The notes under the pieces: model-generated
What the model was told of the DNA's origin: nothing
Databases searched by the model: none
What the model saw: only the letters and a program-made list of their open reading frames with translations
DNA from: Bdellovibrionales bacterium
Lineage (GTDB): Bacteria > Bdellovibrionota > Bacteriovoracia > Bacteriovoracales > Bacteriovoracaceae
Direction: 5' to 3'
Assembly: GCA_005791855.1 (NCBI GenBank)
Contig: SXUH01000433.1
Location: 1 to 18,802 of the forward strand
Length of the DNA: 18,802 bases
Shown here: positions 8,055-15,283 of the stretch, piece after piece
Layout: each line of letters starts with the position of its first letter
How positions within the stretch are numbered: the stretch's first letter is position 1
Translations under genes and position numbers: made by a program

Positions 8055-9024
8055 TGGCGAATCCTAGATTGACGATGTCCGACCCGATGTCGGCCTTCAC
8101 GAACCACCCCGGGACGAGCCTCCGGAGAACCGTGACCCCGAACACGGGTCCGGCCTTCTTCAGCTTGTCGATGGCTTCGAGCTCCTCCACATTAACACTA
8201 TTGATGTTCGTTTTTCCAGCGTCCGGACTCGAGACCGTGTAGTTTTGGTACCCGAGGTAGGGCATGAAGAAGGTGTAGAGCGGGCCCTTGATGTTGAACT
8301 TGAGCCGCGCGGTGAGGTGGTTCACCAGCGTCTGGGTCCCGTCGCCCGGGAAGTTATCGATTAGCGCTCTGCTATAGAGTCCTTCGACGAAGTAGTTGTC
8401 GGCGAACTGGTACGCCCAGGAGACTCCCAGTTCGTTGGCGCGGACGGTACCCCCGCGCGACTCGACTTCCTCGGCTTCGAGGAAGGAGCCGTTGAAGGCG
8501 ACGATGTTGTCGGGCTTGATGTGCCGGTTCTTGTTCTCGTCGAAGTTCCCGATCTCGTCGTCCACCACCACGTCGGAGGTGTAGAGGTCTTCCTCGGACT
8601 TGATCTTGGCCACCGGGCTCTCTTCGACCTTCGGCTCGACCTTCTTTCCGAAGGTCGAATCGTCACCCTTGATGATCTGCACGGGGAGTTCCCGGCGCAG
8701 GCGGCCCCACTGAGTCAGAGAGTAGATCTTCAAGATCTTTATCCCGACCTGTCCCTGGTGAGTCTTGGCGACGAGGGCCCGCGCCGCAAGATTGTTATCG
8801 AGCGCGAGAGAGATGAAATCCCCTGGGCCGAGCTGCTCGTTAGTATTTGTAAGAATAAAAATTTTCTTCGTCGCGGAAATAATTTTTATTGTTTCCGTGA
8901 ACACTTCACCAGAGGGAGTTGGGCTAGCTAAATCAGCAGCTTCTACCAAAGATTGTGAGTGAGAAGGGAAAGATACCCCAACGCCCAACAAGAGGAGAAT
9001 GAATATAAGTGGAGAAAATTTCAT
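8044..9024 (-). CDS. Predicted outer-membrane beta-barrel protein with N-terminal periplasmic domain
   Basis: This 326-residue exported protein has a signal peptide (1-24, hydrophobic 5-19, cleavage near SHS-Q). Residues 40-120 (TIKIISATKKIFILTN..., LGPGDFISLALDNN, ALVAKTHQGQVGIKILKIY) form a small beta-rich domain of the kind seen in periplasmic adaptor proteins. An acidic linker (121-170) follows. Residues 170-326 have alternating aromatic/hydrophobic strands (WAYQFADNYFVEGLYSRAL, LYTFFMPYLGYQNYTV) and end in GFAIEF; a terminal Phe is the usual BAM signal of barrel proteins. The function is not recognised. It is the first gene of the minus-strand operon. AGGT lies close to the ATG at 9024. 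Confidence 0.8.
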   Translation of the reverse strand: MKFSPLIFILLLLGVGVSFPSHSQSLVEAADLASPTPSGEVFTETIKIISATKKIFILTNTNEQLGPGDFISLALDNNLAARALVAKTHQGQVGIKILKIYSLTQWGRLRRELPVQIIKGDDSTFGKKVEPKVEESPVAKIKSEEDLYTSDVVVDDEIGNFDENKNRHIKPDNIVAFNGSFLEAEEVESRGGTVRANELGVSWAYQFADNYFVEGLYSRALIDNFPGDGTQTLVNHLTARLKFNIKGPLYTFFMPYLGYQNYTVSSPDAGKTNINSVNVEELEAIDKLKKAGPVFGVTVLRRLVPGWFVKADIGSDIVNLGFAIEF

Positions 9025-9145
9025 TACCTACAATATATCGCATTAACCAGAACGCAGAAAAAAAATTTTAAAATTTGATCATTCGAGTCAAGATTTCTGA
9101 AAACATTCATACTAACCTTTTGGGCTACTTTTTAGGAGTTGTTCT
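9025..9145. promoter_or_regulatory. Divergent AT-rich promoter region between barrel-protein operon and dNK gene
   Basis: The 121-bp gap is very AT-rich around 9055-9080, with an A-run and TTTTAAAATTT. For the minus-strand operon TTGACT (9091-9086) and TAAAAT (9070-9065) could be -35 and -10, but the spacer is only 15 bp. A TATATT nearer the ATG is another choice. For the plus-strand kinase gene CATACT (about 9108-9113) is a possible -10 without a good -35. AGGAG (9134-9138) is the kinase ribosome binding site. Confidence 0.35.
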
Positions 9146-9820
9146 ATGTCTGCCTTGGCCTTCAACCGCCTCTCCAGTCCTGCGAACCCGATGTTCGTGG
9201 TCGTCGCGGGAAACATCGGAAGTGGGAAAACCACGCTCACGAAGAAACTCTCTGAGCGCCTCGGCTGGAAGCCGCACTTCGAATCGGTCTCGGACAATCC
9301 GTACCTCTCCGATTTCTACGGCGACATGAGCCGCTGGTCCTTTCCTCTCCAGGTGTACTTCCTCACCCACCGGTTCAACACGCACAAGCAGATCGAGGCG
9401 CTCCCCGCGAGCTCCGTCCAGGACCGGTCGATCTACGAAGACGCCAACATCTTCGCCCGCGCGCTCTACGAGTCGGGGAAGCTCGACCAGCGGGACTACA
9501 ACAACTACCGCAGCCTCTTCGAGTCCATGATCCAGTTCCTCAGTCCGCCGACGCTCATGATCTTCCTCAAGCGGTCCGTGCCGAAGCTCCAGGAGCGCAT
9601 CAAGCAGCGCGGCCGGGACTACGAGCAGGCCATCCCGGTGGACTACCTCACGAGCCTCAACAAGTACTACGACGACTGGTACGCCAACTACAACCTCGGC
9701 AAGTCCCTCATCGTCGACACCGACGAGCTCGACTTCCTCGACAACGAGGAGCACTTCAACCGACTGGTGAAGCGGATCTGGGATTCGATTGACCAAAAAG
9801 ATATGTTTTTCCATTTCTGA
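9146..9820 (+). CDS. Deoxynucleoside kinase (dNK/dGK-dAK family)
   Basis: The 224-residue enzyme phosphorylates deoxynucleosides for the salvage pathway. The P-loop GNIGSGKTT is at 22-30, the substrate-side FES at 45-47 (general-base Glu type) and FPLQVYFL at 66-73 with the base-contacting Gln. The DRS motif followed by IYED is at 93-99, and the LID region RIKQRGRDYE at 151-160 is rich in Arg. The set fits the dNK family, although which base it prefers cannot be told. AGGAG at 9134-9138 supports the ATG at 9146 rather than M16. It is divergent from the operon containing folK; folK and dNK genes are neighbours in many bacteria. Confidence 0.92.
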   Translation: MSALAFNRLSSPANPMFVVVAGNIGSGKTTLTKKLSERLGWKPHFESVSDNPYLSDFYGDMSRWSFPLQVYFLTHRFNTHKQIEALPASSVQDRSIYEDANIFARALYESGKLDQRDYNNYRSLFESMIQFLSPPTLMIFLKRSVPKLQERIKQRGRDYEQAIPVDYLTSLNKYYDDWYANYNLGKSLIVDTDELDFLDNEEHFNRLVKRIWDSIDQKDMFFHF

Positions 9821-9865
9821 TTCTTAGCAAAATTTTCCTCTATCCCAAATTCCAGAGAGCTCCCT

Positions 9866-9871
9866 TATACT
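9866..9871 (+). promoter_or_regulatory. Possible -10 element upstream of the LysM lipoprotein gene
   Basis: TATACT lies 30 bp before the LysM lipoprotein ATG in the 81-bp gap after the kinase gene. The region at -35 distance (about 9843-9848) is not a good match, so this is a weak call. AGGGAG (9891-9896) is the ribosome binding site. Confidence 0.3.
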
Positions 9872-9901
9872 CTTACTGAGTGTCATTATCAGGGAGTGAA
9901 A

Positions 9902-10624
9902 ATGAAACGTACGCCATGGATGGTGTTATTGTGTTTGAGTCTCGCAGCTTGTTCCGGATCGAAGTCTGCGCAGCCCGTAGATGAAGAAGTTCCGTCGGTG
10001 GAGCTCTCCGATGCGGACCAACTCGTCGACCCTTCCGCTGAGCAGGTCGAAGGCGAACCGGTCGCAGAGGGCGAAGCCCCGGCAGCGGAACAGCCAGCAG
10101 ACAGCGTGGTCGCCGACAGTCCGGTGACGGACGTTCCGACGGACAGTGTCGTCGAAGAGCAGCCGGCAGCCCCTGAGCAGACAGTCACCGCCGTCCCGGA
10201 GCCGGAAGCGGCACCGACGGTCGCCACCGAAAGCCAGGAAGGGGAGATCAAGCAGTACACCGTTCAGAAGAACGAAACGCTGATGATGATCGCCTTCAAG
10301 CTCTACGGCGACTACGAGAAGTGGAAGGTCCTCTCCTCCCAGAACCAGGGGAAGTTAGGCGGCAGCACGAACCTCAAAGAGGGGATGGTCCTGAGCTACC
10401 CAGCCCCGGCCCAGGAATTCGTCTGGAACCCACAGGGCCTGTCGTATTTGATACGCACCGGCGATACTATTGCGGGAATTTCGAATACAGTTTATACAAC
10501 CCCGAAGAAGTGGAAGCTGATTTGGGATAACAACCGCCCGCTGATCAAGGACCCGAACAAGATCTTCGCAGGGTTTACAATCTACTACTTAGAAAATGGT
10601 CGTGAAGTCGCAGCTGAACTCTAA
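9902..10624 (+). CDS. Lipoprotein with two LysM domains
   Basis: The ATG at 9902 is preferred over an in-frame GTG at 9896, because AGGGAG (9891-9896) is 5 nt before the ATG and overlaps the GTG. The 240-residue product has a lipoprotein signal with lipobox LAAC (C17). An extended Pro/Ala/Val/Glu-rich acidic linker (18-115) follows, long enough to cross much of the periplasm. There are two LysM-type peptidoglycan-binding units, at about 118-166 (QYTVQKNETLMMIAFKLYG...) and 181-230 (YLIRTGDTIAGISNTVY...). It should sit on a membrane and grip the wall without an enzyme domain of its own. The M48-like lipoprotein gene overlaps its end by 29 nt. Composition becomes AT-rich after 10440. Confidence 0.9.
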   Translation: MKRTPWMVLLCLSLAACSGSKSAQPVDEEVPSVELSDADQLVDPSAEQVEGEPVAEGEAPAAEQPADSVVADSPVTDVPTDSVVEEQPAAPEQTVTAVPEPEAAPTVATESQEGEIKQYTVQKNETLMMIAFKLYGDYEKWKVLSSQNQGKLGGSTNLKEGMVLSYPAPAQEFVWNPQGLSYLIRTGDTIAGISNTVYTTPKKWKLIWDNNRPLIKDPNKIFAGFTIYYLENGREVAAEL

Positions 10625-11450
10625 AACTCCCCATCAACTCGTCTCCGGCAAACCCTCGCGCACCGCGGGGGTTTGTCATTTTTTCCTCCTGCTCTTCTTC
10701 GCCGCGTGCAGCTCCATCAAGATCCCCACCCGGGGGACCAAGGGCGGGAACATCTCCACGGCGACCTACCAGGAGGTCACCTCCGACGACTACTCGGACC
10801 ACCTGGCCTCGCTCAAGGACTCGTTCCTCTCTACACCCGGAATCAAGACCTATCAGATCAACCATGCCTCCCGGGCCTACCTCCAGGGCCTGGCGGAGGA
10901 GATCATCTCCAAGAACGAGATCTTCTTCAAGAACCTGAAGGAAGCCCACATCGTCGTCCTCGACCTGAACTCGCCGCTGCACTTCTCCCTGCCCAAGGGC
11001 TGGGTCTTCCTGTCCAAGGCGCTGATCTCGAAGTACGTCAAGCACGAGAGCATGCTGGTCAGTATTTTATCATATGAGTTGGTCAGAAGCGAAAAGCTAC
11101 TCTATCCTAAAGAGACCTTCGTTCCCGTGGGCTACGTCCCGCTGGAGAAGATCCTAACCCTCGGGAGGCTTGGCCTGGAAGAAAAGATGGAGGTCCACAA
11201 GTGGGCCCACTACCTCACCGTCCGGAGCGGCTACGACGGAGAGTACTACCTCTCCTGGCTGCAGACGCAGAACCGGAACACGGCGGACTTCCTCCTGCAG
11301 GTGGGAGACGCGAACCTGATCACGCGGGAGGAGTCCCTCTTCAAGGCGTTCCTCATCAAGAACTCCACGGAGGAGGAGACGCTCTCGAAGAGAAACTCGT
11401 CGAAGCAATTCTATACCTTTTTAAACAGCATCCGGGATGTGGCGCTATGA
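10596..11450 (+). CDS. M48 metallopeptidase-like lipoprotein lacking the HExxH zinc site
   Basis: The 284-residue frame opens at ATG 10596 (or GTG 10602), within the LysM gene; no ordinary in-frame start exists further down. A long basic n-region (1-27) precedes the hydrophobic core and lipobox FAAC (C38). Residues 118-165 track the M48 core: IVVLDLNSPLHFSLPKGWVF, then FLSKALI and ESMLVSILSYELVR. YELVR (160-164) stands where M48 enzymes have HExxH. The later EADR-type region reads MEVHKWA (198-204), then VRSGYDGEYYLSWL as in M48 'raGYDp' segments. The zinc site appears lost, so it is probably a non-catalytic binding or scaffold protein. It overlaps the next gene by ATGA. The stretch at 11058-11115, which codes for the lost site, is AT-rich. 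Confidence 0.75.
   Translation: MVVKSQLNSKTPHQLVSGKPSRTAGVCHFFLLLFFAACSSIKIPTRGTKGGNISTATYQEVTSDDYSDHLASLKDSFLSTPGIKTYQINHASRAYLQGLAEEIISKNEIFFKNLKEAHIVVLDLNSPLHFSLPKGWVFLSKALISKYVKHESMLVSILSYELVRSEKLLYPKETFVPVGYVPLEKILTLGRLGLEEKMEVHKWAHYLTVRSGYDGEYYLSWLQTQNRNTADFLLQVGDANLITREESLFKAFLIKNSTEEETLSKRNSSKQFYTFLNSIRDVAL
10649..10684 (+). terminator. Terminator-like hairpin nested in the start of the M48-like coding region
   Basis: The arms caaaccctcgcg (10649-10660) and cgcgggggtttg (10664-10675) pair over 12 bp with one G-U wobble and a 3-nt loop. The tail tcatttttt (10676-10684) ends in six T. This is a textbook intrinsic terminator 25 nt after the LysM gene stop. It lies inside the signal-peptide-coding part of the overlapping M48-like frame, so it should act as a partial terminator or attenuator that ribosomes starting at 10596 would melt. 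Confidence 0.75.
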
Positions 11451-12478
11451 AACCAGAACAGACAGAACGATTCTTCATTGAGGAGCTCTTCAACAAGACC
11501 CAGGACAAGGACATCCTGAAGGCCGACGTGCTCGAGGAAGTGGACAAGCTCACCGGCGACGCCTCGACCCGGCGCTACTACCGGATCTTCACCAACCGGA
11601 GCAGCTACGTCGTCTGCCTCGACAACCCGTTCGAGGACGACATCGAGAAGCACCCGTTCCTCTCGGTCCAGCAGTTCCTCGGCGCGAACCACGTGCGGGT
11701 CCCGGAGATCCTCGACCACAACCTCCCGAAGGGCTACTCCCTGCAGGAGGACCTCGGCAACGCGACCCTCCTCACCCAGCTCAGCACCGTGAACTCCACG
11801 GAGCAGGAGTTCACGATCTACAAGACCATCGTCGACCAGCTCCTCGAGCTCCACCGGATCCCGGCGAGCGCGGTGAAGAACCCGAACCTCTTCCAGCTGA
11901 AGTTCGACCACCAGAAGTACATGGACGAGACGCGGTTCACGTTCAAGTACTTCCTGAACTTCTTCCACAAGAACCAGGACGAGAACCTCCTGAAGGACCT
12001 CGAGGTCCTCTTCGACCCCATCATGCGCCGGCTCGCCGAGCAGAAGATGGTGATCACCCACCGGGACTTCCACTCCCGGAACATCATGGTGAAGGACAAC
12101 CGGTACGTCTTCATCGACTTCCAGGACGCGCGCTGGGGGATCCCGCAGTACGACCTCGTCTCCCTCCTCGAAGACTGCTACTACGACATCCACGAGGAGA
12201 ACCGGCGGCGGCTCAAGCGCTACTACTACGACAACCTCAGCCCGGCGATCCACGGCCAGCGGAGCTACCAGGAGTTCGAGGACTTCTACCACGACATGAC
12301 CATCCAGCGGGTCTTCAAGGCCGTGGGGAGCTTCTGCTACATCTACAACTGGCGGAAGGACGACCGGTACCTGAAGTACATCGGCTTCGCCATGGAGAAG
12401 ATCCGGAAGGTGATGATGGAGAACCCGCGGTACAAGGACATCAAGAAGATCCTCTTCTCCCACTACTATGCGAATTAA
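11447..12478 (+). CDS. amgK: AmgK-like sugar-1-kinase (aminoglycoside phosphotransferase family)
   Basis: The 343-residue kinase belongs to the APH/choline-kinase fold. The N-lobe has LTGDASTRRYYRI (35-47), as in AmgK. The catalytic loop is ITHRDFHSRN (203-212; base D207, N212) and the Mg loop IDFQDARWGIPQYDL (223-237; D224), followed by LLEDCYYD. In Pseudomonas AmgK makes MurNAc-1-phosphate for peptidoglycan recycling, and it pairs with MurU, as here with the next gene. Activity on MurNAc or GlcNAc is inferred from family and neighbour; another sugar is possible. It starts in an ATGA overlap with the M48-like gene and overlaps the next gene by 11 nt. Confidence 0.85.
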   Translation: MKPEQTERFFIEELFNKTQDKDILKADVLEEVDKLTGDASTRRYYRIFTNRSSYVVCLDNPFEDDIEKHPFLSVQQFLGANHVRVPEILDHNLPKGYSLQEDLGNATLLTQLSTVNSTEQEFTIYKTIVDQLLELHRIPASAVKNPNLFQLKFDHQKYMDETRFTFKYFLNFFHKNQDENLLKDLEVLFDPIMRRLAEQKMVITHRDFHSRNIMVKDNRYVFIDFQDARWGIPQYDLVSLLEDCYYDIHEENRRRLKRYYYDNLSPAIHGQRSYQEFEDFYHDMTIQRVFKAVGSFCYIYNWRKDDRYLKYIGFAMEKIRKVMMENPRYKDIKKILFSHYYAN

Positions 12479-13421
12479 CCACTGCCTGATCCTGGCCGCC
12501 GGCTTCGGCACCCGGATGGGGGCCATCGGCCAGAAGCTCCCGAAGGTCCTCTGGCCCGTCTTCGAGAAGAGCCTCCTCGAGCTCCAGGTGGCGTACGCCC
12601 GGAGCCTCGGCGCCGAGAAGATCTACATCAACCTCCACTACATGGGCGAGGAGATCGAAGCCTACTGCCGGAGCCGCGACGCCTTCCGCGACGTGCGCTT
12701 CCTGTGGGAGAAGCCGAAGATCCTCGGGATCGGCGGCGCCATCCACAACCTCGCGGCCCTTCCGGAGGTGGACTACCGCGGGCGGCTCCTGGTCCTCAAC
12801 GCCGACCAGTTCTTCTACCTGAAGAAAGAAAACTTCTCGAAGTTCCTCAGCCCGCACGCGGACAAGGTCGGCGTGCTCTTCACCTACTGGGTCAACTCCA
12901 GCCTCGGGTACAACGCCCTGGAGCTGGACGGGGAGCGCCGGGTGCGGCGGATCGTCCCGAAGAAGGAGATCCCGCCGGACAAGAAGATCGAGACCTACAC
13001 CGGGATCTCCGTCATCGACCTCGCCAAGCTCGACCGCGTCCCCGGCGAGAGCGAGTTCTTCGAAACGGTCTGCCCGTTCGAGAAGACGGACGTCCCCGGC
13101 GTGCTCCTCGAGAACGTCGACTACTGGGACTTCGGGACGGTGAAGCGGTACTGGGAGACGACGAACGCCGTCCTCGCGACCTACCGGGCGAACTCGAACC
13201 ACCCCTTCCTGCGCTTCCTCGTGAACGAGAAGGCGCTCAAGACCTGGAAGATCGACCTCCAGCGCCTTTCCTACAACGCGACCGCCCCGCGGGTGGTGAA
13301 CCTCGCCCCCGCCGAAGAGACGCGGGCCCTGGGCCCGTGCATCCTCCTGACCACGGCGAGGGCCGAGAAGCGGGACCACCCGGCGATCTTCTGGAACGAG
13401 CTCAGCGAAGAGGTCAGGTAG
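12468..13421 (+). CDS. murU: MurU-like sugar-1-phosphate nucleotidyltransferase
   Basis: This is a nucleotidyltransferase of the MurU/GlmU type, 317 residues. It has the signature AAGFGTRMG (10-18) with KLPK (23-26), GIGGAI (87-92), the metal aspartate in LNADQF (110-115; D113), and WDFGTVKRYW (220-229) as in MurU. It would turn the product of the kinase into UDP-MurNAc or a similar nucleotide sugar in the cytoplasm, bypassing de novo synthesis. A C-terminal extension (about 245-317) goes beyond the roughly 225-residue Pseudomonas enzyme and has no recognised motif. The ATG at 12468 lies in the kinase gene (11-nt overlap) with no clear ribosome binding site, so coupling is likely. Its end overlaps the convergent ferredoxin gene by 8 bp. 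Confidence 0.82.
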   Translation: MRINHCLILAAGFGTRMGAIGQKLPKVLWPVFEKSLLELQVAYARSLGAEKIYINLHYMGEEIEAYCRSRDAFRDVRFLWEKPKILGIGGAIHNLAALPEVDYRGRLLVLNADQFFYLKKENFSKFLSPHADKVGVLFTYWVNSSLGYNALELDGERRVRRIVPKKEIPPDKKIETYTGISVIDLAKLDRVPGESEFFETVCPFEKTDVPGVLLENVDYWDFGTVKRYWETTNAVLATYRANSNHPFLRFLVNEKALKTWKIDLQRLSYNATAPRVVNLAPAEETRALGPCILLTTARAEKRDHPAIFWNELSEEVR

Positions 13422-13605
13422 TCGCCTTGATCTCCTTGATGCAGTCGACGGGGCAGACCTCGATGCAGAGGCCGCACAGGGTGCAGCTCCAGGGGTCGAC
13501 GTAGTACTCCTGGCCGTTCGAGACCACGGCGTTCTCCGGGCACACCAACCGGCAATTATCGCAGGAGATGCAAATTGAAGAGATTTCCAGGTAAACTTCA
13601 TTCAT
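13414..13605 (-). CDS. Ferredoxin with two [4Fe-4S] clusters
   Basis: The 63-residue bacterial-type ferredoxin has C12-C15-C18-C22-P and C41-C44-C47-C51-P, each CxxCxxCxxxCP, which hold two [4Fe-4S] clusters; C55 is extra. It would carry electrons in the cytoplasm; its partner is not visible. The start MNEVYLEIS at 13605 is chosen because it lies at the expected transcription start of an upstream TATAAT and because longer forms would run into the divergent PilZ gene. No Shine-Dalgarno sequence exists, so translation may be leaderless. The gene stands alone and ends 8 bp inside the end of the nucleotidyltransferase gene. Confidence 0.93.
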   Translation of the reverse strand: MNEVYLEISSICISCDNCRLVCPENAVVSNGQEYYVDPWSCTLCGLCIEVCPVDCIKEIKATT

Positions 13606-13639
13606 ACTCGTATTATAGGGCAAAACGCAGATGGGACAA
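13606..13639 (-). promoter_or_regulatory. Divergent promoter with shared near-symmetric -10, ferredoxin/PilZ genes
   Basis: Only 25 bp separate the two start codons. On the minus strand TTGTCC (13639-13634), a 16-bp spacer and a perfect TATAAT (13617-13612) point to transcription starting at or next to the A of the ferredoxin ATG. The same element reads TATTAT (13611-13616) on the plus strand and may serve the PilZ gene, whose -35 is less clear. Confidence 0.6.
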
Positions 13640-14359
13640 TTGAAAGTACGAAAGAAAGACACGATCGTCCGGAACGCCATCGTCTTCCTGGGCCTGGCCT
13701 TCGGGTTCCTCTACCTCCAGCACGCCTACCGGCACCACATCTCTCCGTTCTCCCTCGTGTACCTCCGGAAGAGCGCCGAGCTCTTCTGGTACGTGGCCCT
13801 CCCGGTCGCCGTCTCCGCGGTCCTCGTCTGGACCCACCACCGGCTCTCGCTCGGGGCCTACGTCCTCTCCGTCTGCCTCGTCGGCTTCAAGGTCACCGAG
13901 GGCCTCTTCGTCGAGTTCAACAAGATCATCGTCATCGCCATCTTCTTCTTCGTGGTGATCTCCTATTTCATCTATCAACTACTCCGCCACTACCACACGC
14001 TGGCGTCGATCAACCCGAACTTCTCCCGGAACGACCTCTTCGAGCCCCTCCTCCGGGTGATCCCCTGCCACGTCGAGGACCGGGGGGAGGTCTACCCGGG
14101 CTTCCTCACGAACTGGGACGAGGAGGGGTGCTTCATCAAGCTTTCTTCGATGAAAAAATTTTCTAAAACCCTCAAGGTTCAGGTAAAATTTCAGGGACGG
14201 GACTTCCTCCAGGACGGGGAAGTTGTTGCTCAGTCTATGGAACTGCAGGGGGTTGGGATAAGATTCAAGAAGACCCCGAAAGATTTTAACGTTTTCAACT
14301 GGGCCGAGTTCTCCGAACTGATCGACGAGCTGGGCTTCCAACCCGAAAGGCTACGATGA
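13631..14359 (+). CDS. Membrane protein with four helices and C-terminal PilZ-like domain
   Basis: The 242-residue product has four predicted membrane helices (about 12-30, 50-67, 73-90 and 97-117) and a cytoplasmic C-terminal domain (130-235) of PilZ type. PilZ domains bind cyclic di-GMP through RxxxR and (D/N)xSxxG. Here they read RVIPC (142-146) and NWDEEG (161-166), so the second Arg and the Ser are replaced and binding may be weak or lost. Such proteins control motility or surface functions; the target is unknown. AGGG (13617-13620) is 10 nt from the ATG, a weak ribosome binding site. The stop overlaps the next start (ATGA). Codons turn AT-rich at about 14140-14300. Confidence 0.75.
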   Translation: MGQLKVRKKDTIVRNAIVFLGLAFGFLYLQHAYRHHISPFSLVYLRKSAELFWYVALPVAVSAVLVWTHHRLSLGAYVLSVCLVGFKVTEGLFVEFNKIIVIAIFFFVVISYFIYQLLRHYHTLASINPNFSRNDLFEPLLRVIPCHVEDRGEVYPGFLTNWDEEGCFIKLSSMKKFSKTLKVQVKFQGRDFLQDGEVVAQSMELQGVGIRFKKTPKDFNVFNWAEFSELIDELGFQPERLR

Positions 14360-14790
14360 AGAAGTGGATCCTTCCTTTGCTGTTTCTCTTCGCTTCCTGC
14401 GTCCAGGACAGCGTGGGCCCCGAGGGCGCCCTCCGGGACTTCGTCGAGGCCCGGCTCGGGAACGTGGTGACCCGGCAGTACATCCTCGAGCACGTCACCG
14501 GGAAGCTCCGGGAGAGCCTCGAGAACATCTCCGACGAAGACTTCGCCAAGTTCTCCGACCTCCGGAACGTGAAGAATGACAGCTTCAAGATCCTCTCGAA
14601 GTCCTGCCAGGAGAAGAAGTGCTTCGTCACCTATTCCATCGCCTACCGGACCAGCGCCGAGGAGAAGGCCACCTCCGCCTCCGAGGTGAAGAAGATCGCC
14701 GAGCTCCTGCTGGTCGACGGGAAGTGGCTCATCTCCGACATCAGTAACGTGAAGACCTACCACGAGGTCCTCGAACCCATCGAGCCCTAG
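14356..14790 (+). CDS. Small lipoprotein, possibly NTF2-like
   Basis: This 144-residue protein has signal MKKWILPLLFLFASC, with the probable lipidated Cys at 15. The mature part starts with a helix containing ALRDFVEARLG (25-35). A second helix pair follows (42-70), then strands with KCFVTYSIAYR (88-98), EVKKIAELLLVDGKWLISD (109-127) and a final segment. That order resembles the NTF2-like/DUF4878 lipoproteins, where the 'lv..dGkWlIsd' stretch is typical. C84 and C89 could form a disulfide. No function is known. It overlaps the PilZ gene by ATGA, so the two are translated together and may act on the same envelope process. Confidence 0.7.
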   Translation: MKKWILPLLFLFASCVQDSVGPEGALRDFVEARLGNVVTRQYILEHVTGKLRESLENISDEDFAKFSDLRNVKNDSFKILSKSCQEKKCFVTYSIAYRTSAEEKATSASEVKKIAELLLVDGKWLISDISNVKTYHEVLEPIEP

Positions 14791-14860
14791 CCGACCGGAA
14801 GAGGCGGCCATTTCCGTTAAACTTTTCTAAATCCCTTCCGATACGGACAGTGGAGGCGCC

Positions 14861-15283
14861 ATGGCAGCTGACACTGACTTCCTGTCCTTCCTCGTGGAGG
14901 AGACCCTGAAACTTCAAAAGTCTGGAGAGGCGGAGCTCTCGAGCCTGGAGCTCAAGCTCACGGACTACGGCCTGCTCTTCCTCCGGGGGGAGTTCAATCC
15001 GCAGTTCCGGATGCTCCGGTTCCAGACGCCCATGGGCCTCCTCGACATCCCGGTGAACTGGTCGGTCTTCGACGTCGGGGCCGCCTTCGACAACAGCATC
15101 CTCTCCGCGGAGAACGACCCGGACCTTCTCTTCACGGTCCTCCGGGCCTCGTGGAACGCGGACCTCACCAAGGTCCTGGTCACGCACGCCGACGGGTTCT
15201 GCTACCTGGTGGGCCTGCGGGCCGGCGAGGAGACCCACCTGCACGACCTCCTGAATCCTCAGGAATGGCTGAAGACCGCATAA
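14861..15283 (+). CDS. Conserved-looking cytoplasmic protein of unknown function
   Basis: This 140-residue protein has no signal peptide or membrane helix. Residues 5-20 form a helix (DFLSFLVEETLKLQKS), followed by alternating beta strands (28-65), a helix (84-100: DPDLLFTVLRASWN) and two strands near 102-118. The alpha/beta order resembles small adaptor or chaperone-like folds, but I cannot name a family. GGAGG (14852-14856) stands 4 nt before the ATG. A 70-bp gap separates it from the lipoprotein gene, so it may have its own promoter. A bidirectional terminator follows its stop directly. Confidence 0.7.
   Translation: MAADTDFLSFLVEETLKLQKSGEAELSSLELKLTDYGLLFLRGEFNPQFRMLRFQTPMGLLDIPVNWSVFDVGAAFDNSILSAENDPDLLFTVLRASWNADLTKVLVTHADGFCYLVGLRAGEETHLHDLLNPQEWLKTA

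Noticed and set aside
9896..9901. GTG start two codons upstream for the LysM lipoprotein
   Set aside because: It overlaps the AGGGAG ribosome binding site that is well spaced from the ATG at 9902.
10673..11077. Alternative TTG-started frame as the true product after the nested hairpin
   Set aside because: The product is Arg/Pro/Gly-rich without motifs, whereas the chosen frame has a lipobox and an M48-like layout.
11411..13601. Two long minus-strand frames (371 and 386 codons) opposite the AmgK- and MurU-like genes
   Set aside because: Both are antisense to genes with intact catalytic motifs and encode low-complexity Val/Glu/Leu or Arg/Ala sequences.
13606..13680. Longer ferredoxin start giving 88 residues
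   Set aside because: It would overlap the divergent PilZ gene and its promoter; the extra residues have no ferredoxin-like features.
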